NCBI GenBank assembly: GCA_964371745.1
Contig: CAYJNS010000031.1
Location: 1 to 12,567 of the forward strand
Origin: CAKOSP01 sp964371745
GTDB taxonomy: Bacteria; Bacillota_I; Bacilli_A; RF39; UBA660
Direction of reading: 5' to 3'
DNA: 12,567 nucleotides
Shown here: positions 9,973-12,567 of the stretch, in pieces
Numbering within the stretch: position 1 is the first letter of the stretch
Layout of the letters: each line of letters opens with the position of its first letter
Translations under genes and position numbers: made by a program
The notes under the pieces: generated by a model
Databases searched by the model: none
What the model was told of the DNA's origin: nothing
The model's input: the letters and a program-made list of their open reading frames with translations, nothing else

Positions 9973-10662
9973 TTAAATTCCTAATTTTATAAAATATAAT
10001 GCAAGTAATATCATAAGTGATCCAAATACATATTTTATTATATTATTTATAACTTTATATTTATTATTTTTAGATAAATTTTGAACAAATTTAATACTTG
10101 TTCCAGCAATTATTACAAGTACACTATGTCCAATTGAATACAATAGCAGTAACAATATACCATATATTATATTACCACTTCCACTTACAATTAATAGTAA
10201 AGCTGCTAAAACAGGAGTTGAGCAAGGAGATGCAAAAAGCCCTGCTAAAAGACCTGTAATAAGTGCTCCTATATATCCTTTCTTTTTATTTTTTGAAAGA
10301 ATATTATTACTAGGTATAATATCAATTATACCCATAAATTGAAGTGCCATTACTAAAAATAAAACGCCAATAACTAGATAAAACCAACCTCAACCAAAGA
10401 TAACAAATCTTCCAAGAAGGGATGCTACTATTCCTAAAGCAGTATAAGTCAGTGCTGTTCCTAGTGCAAATACACAAGATAATTTAAATGCTTTTTTACT
10501 ATCTGTTTCATTTTTATTACCTACATAACCTATAACAAGGGGAACACTAGCAAGACTACATGGAGTAAAAGATGTAAGAATACCAGCAAGTAGTGATATA
10601 ATCGGAGCTATCCAAAAATTATTTTCAATTAATGCTCTTAAGCTTTCTAATATACTATCCAT
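9973..10662 (-). pseudogene. ccdA: CcdA/DsbD-type transmembrane electron-transfer protein, interrupted by one in-frame TGA
   Basis: CcdA proteins carry electrons from cytoplasmic thioredoxin across the membrane. The N-terminal half (10662-10393) has the first conserved Cys in TSFTPCSLASVPLVIGY. The C-terminal half has the second in GLFASPCSTPVLAALLL and further membrane helices, ending at 9973. The two halves are in one frame, separated only by TGA at 10392-10390. The stretch after it, GWFYLVIGVLFLV up to the ATG at 10350, still reads as CcdA. Read through, the protein would be 229 residues, a normal length. There is no frameshift or second stop. Possibilities are a recent nonsense mutation, a sequencing error, suppression, or re-initiation giving two pieces. 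The start overlaps the upstream thioredoxin gene by 8 bases. Confidence 0.8.
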
Positions 10663-11455
10663 TTAAATCATATCCTATATCATTAAAAATTTCAAATATT
10701 TGTTCCTCGTTTAATATTTCTTCTTTGCTTTCTTCTAAGAATCCATCTTTATTATAAAAGTAGTATGTTGGTAAAACTTCATAATCAAAATCTTTTGCTA
10801 CATCAGCATATTTATCAACATCAATATATTTAATATTTGCTTTTTCTTGAATTTCTTCATAAACTTTTTCAAGTTCATCATATACTTCATCATTACCTAG
10901 TGTATCAGTACTACTAAGCACAAAAAGTGTGGGTAAATCTAAAGATAATACTTCATCTTTATCAAAACTTTCATCAATATCTAGTTTTGCCATCTCTTTA
11001 CCATCAAATGTTATTCCATGTTTTTCAAAAACTTCATATATTTCTTCTTCTGAAATTTGACCTACATGTTTTTCTACCATAACTCCTTTTTCATCAAAGA
11101 AAAACTGAGTTGGAATTCCTTCTAAACCATATTCTATAAATTGATTAGCAAGAGACTGATATTTCCATGCATCTACAAATTTTATTACAGCTTTATTTTC
11201 TAAATCCTCACTTAATTTTTCAAGCATCGGAGCCATTTCAATACACTGTACACAAGTGTCTCCTCCTACATCAATCATTGATGGATATCCTTGACTTGTT
11301 ACTTCATCTAATGAAAATGAAGCATTTGTTTGAAGTTCAAATAAATCTCCACTAACCTCTACTTCTTTATTATTTACAAGTGCTATAACTACAACTGTAA
11401 ATATAATTAAAGCTACTACTACTATTGATACTATTTTCTTTTCTTTTTTATTCAT
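10655..11455 (-). CDS. Membrane-anchored two-domain thioredoxin-like protein
   Basis: The 266-residue protein begins with a basic stretch and a hydrophobic helix (residues ~8-27), so it is anchored with the rest outside. Domain 1 (~45-150) is a thioredoxin with GGDTCVQCIEMAP, the active pair C68-V-Q-C71, and the cis-Pro loop GIPTQFF (P115). Domain 2 (~165-264) keeps the fold, with cis-Pro in VLPTYYFY (P229), but has no Cys pair: SSTDTLGNDE stands where it would be. It may be a structural or substrate-binding domain. In this operon the likely partner is CcdA, which would keep domain 1 reduced at the outer face. GGAG precedes the ATG, 16 bases after the permease stop. Confidence 0.85.
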   Translation of the reverse strand: MNKKEKKIVSIVVVALIIFTVVVIALVNNKEVEVSGDLFELQTNASFSLDEVTSQGYPSMIDVGGDTCVQCIEMAPMLEKLSEDLENKAVIKFVDAWKYQSLANQFIEYGLEGIPTQFFFDEKGVMVEKHVGQISEEEIYEVFEKHGITFDGKEMAKLDIDESFDKDEVLSLDLPTLFVLSSTDTLGNDEVYDELEKVYEEIQEKANIKYIDVDKYADVAKDFDYEVLPTYYFYNKDGFLEESKEEILNEEQIFEIFNDIGYDLNG

Positions 11456-11471
11456 TATTTCTCCTTCTTTA

Positions 11472-12479
11472 CTATATTAATAAAAATCCAAATATATTAA
11501 ATAAATATCCGATTAATATAATTCCTACTATTACTATTATTATAAATGTTACTAAAAGCTTTTTCTTCATCACCTTAGAAAGCATAATCATAGATGGTAT
11601 AGAAAGTGCAGTTACACTCATCATAAATGTAAGTATTGTTCCAATTGGTACATCTTTTATAAAAAGAGCCTGTGCTATAGGTATTGTTCCAAATATATCA
11701 GCGTATATTGGAGTTCCCACTAAAGCGGCAAGTATTGGAGCTAATGGATTATTTTCTCCAATTATATTTTGAATAAGTTCATTTGGAATAACATTGTGAA
11801 TAAGCGCACCTATTCCAACACCTATTAAAATAAATAAAAATACTTTTTTAAGCGTTGATAACATTTGATCAAGTGAATATTTTATTCTTTCTTTTTTAGT
11901 TATTTTCTTTTCTTCCAGATTATCAGTGATTTTAGCACTTTTTACAAAGTCTGCAACTTCCTTTTCAAGACCCATTTTTTCAATAATAGTTCCACCTATT
12001 ACTGCAAGAATTACACCAACTATTAAGTAAGCTAATGCAACTGTTGGACCAAATATTGTAAATAAAAGCATAACTGATGCTAGATCTACAAATGGTGATG
12101 ATATTAAAAATGATGTTGTAACTCCAATAGGCATACCACTAGATACAAAACCTATAAATATAGGAATTGATGAGCAACTGCAAAATGGAGTTATTGTTCC
12201 TAAAAGTGCACCTATTATATTACCTTTAATACCTTTAAATTTACTTAACATCCTTTTTGTTTTTTCAGGAGGAAAATAAGATTGTATATACGATATTATA
12301 AATATCAAGAAACACAGTAAGAATACTATTTTAATAACATCATATATAAAAAATTGTAAAGCTGATCCAAATGTAGTTTCTAAGTTCACTCCAAAAAATT
12401 CTAATATAAAGCCTACTACAGTATTAATCCATTTTAAACCTATTATATTATTAATAAAAAAATTCCATACATCAGTCAT
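11472..12479 (-). CDS. ArsP/DUF318-type permease
   Basis: The 335-residue polytopic membrane protein has about eight to ten hydrophobic spans split by a charged cytoplasmic loop (~165-205, KSAKITDNLEEKKITKKERIK). The diagnostic motif is TPFCSCSSIP (C100, C102), repeated in degenerate form in the second half around 'VGTPIYADIFG'. This is the PF03773 permease family, which includes ArsP exporters of trivalent organoarsenicals; many members have no proven substrate. It begins in TAATG overlap with an ArsR-type gene and is followed by thioredoxin-like and CcdA genes. That combination points to thiol-linked metal or metalloid handling. The start has only a weak GGTGAT upstream, consistent with translational coupling. 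Confidence 0.87.
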   Translation of the reverse strand: MTDVWNFFINNIIGLKWINTVVGFILEFFGVNLETTFGSALQFFIYDVIKIVFLLCFLIFIISYIQSYFPPEKTKRMLSKFKGIKGNIIGALLGTITPFCSCSSIPIFIGFVSSGMPIGVTTSFLISSPFVDLASVMLLFTIFGPTVALAYLIVGVILAVIGGTIIEKMGLEKEVADFVKSAKITDNLEEKKITKKERIKYSLDQMLSTLKKVFLFILIGVGIGALIHNVIPNELIQNIIGENNPLAPILAALVGTPIYADIFGTIPIAQALFIKDVPIGTILTFMMSVTALSIPSMIMLSKVMKKKLLVTFIIIVIVGIILIGYLFNIFGFLLI

Positions 12480-12567
12480 TATTTATCACCATTTAAATTA
12501 TTAAAATAATTTTCTAAGGCTTTAATAGTTTCCTTATTAAGTGAATATATACACCATACACCATCTT
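12479..12567 (-). CDS. ArsR-family transcriptional regulator, C-terminal end (start outside window)
   Basis: The last 28 codons are visible: DGVWCIYSLNKETIKALEN, then YFNNLNGDK and TAA at 12481-12479. The 'G-x-W-x-x-Y-S-L' strand after the wing followed by a short dimer helix is typical of ArsR/SmtB repressors. Its stop overlaps the permease start by one base (TAATG), so it is almost certainly the operon's repressor. Only the end is seen, so metal-binding sites other than the Cys in the wing cannot be judged. Confidence 0.72.
   Translation of the reverse strand, partial: DGVWCIYSLNKETIKALENYFNNLNGDK

Noticed and set aside
10390..10392. TGA read as tryptophan or selenocysteine
   Set aside because: TGG encodes Trp in the other genes, TGA is a working stop in exoA and the SNase gene, and I see no convincing SECIS-like hairpin right after the codon.
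11167..11772. Plus-strand open frames 11167-11355 and 11425-11772
   Set aside because: They are mirror images of the thioredoxin-like and permease genes; the hydrophobic content is a by-product of the membrane-protein sequence on the other strand.

Overview
This window comes from a low-GC, Gram-positive-type genome (Bacillota, probably an uncultured gut member of the Bacilli or a Mollicutes-like lineage). Base composition is strongly AT-rich, ribosome-binding sites are AAGGAG-like, and genes are tightly packed with ATGA overlaps. TGA serves as a stop (for example at the end of the exonuclease gene) while tryptophan is written TGG, so the standard code is the working assumption. No genus can be named from the sequence alone.

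Layout, left to right. (1) 1-606: 3' end of a LysR-type regulator on the + strand, converging on a two-gene minus-strand unit, exonuclease III then a GNAT acetyltransferase (1823-613). (2) About 1890-2606: two tandem copies of a compact module. Each has a 26-codon hydrophobic peptide gene on the - strand and a convergent antisense RNA of about 115 nt on the + strand. (3) 4199-2652: minus-strand operon of a membrane-anchored staphylococcal-nuclease-like protein, an unrecognised 127-residue protein and a membrane-anchored DNA/RNA non-specific endonuclease, closed by a perfect inverted-repeat terminator. (4) 6053-4410: a 547-residue membrane-anchored surface protein. Its last ~65 codons and ~150 bp of downstream DNA are clearly GC-richer than everything around them and resemble a C-type-lectin-fold variable region. 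(5) 8806-6124: the housekeeping cluster rpsO - pnp - DUF1653 gene. (6) About 8946-9649: two more copies of the peptide/antisense module, on the opposite strand to the first two, so the four copies form an inverted pair of tandem pairs around 2.6-8.9 kb. (7) 12567-9660: a redox/metalloid-type operon made of the ArsR end, an ArsP/DUF318-like permease, a two-domain membrane-anchored thioredoxin-like protein, CcdA interrupted by one in-frame TGA, and a small thioredoxin with a Cys-rich tail.

The most interesting content is the four-copy module. Its promoters, convergent transcripts, paired terminators, compensatory base changes and a 5' leader complementary to the mRNA's own 3' end all fit a type I toxin-antitoxin system. 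The peptide does not match a family I can name (Fst, Hok, Ldr, Ibs, TxpA/BsrG). The second most interesting feature is the GC-rich, possibly diversified 3' end of the surface-protein gene.
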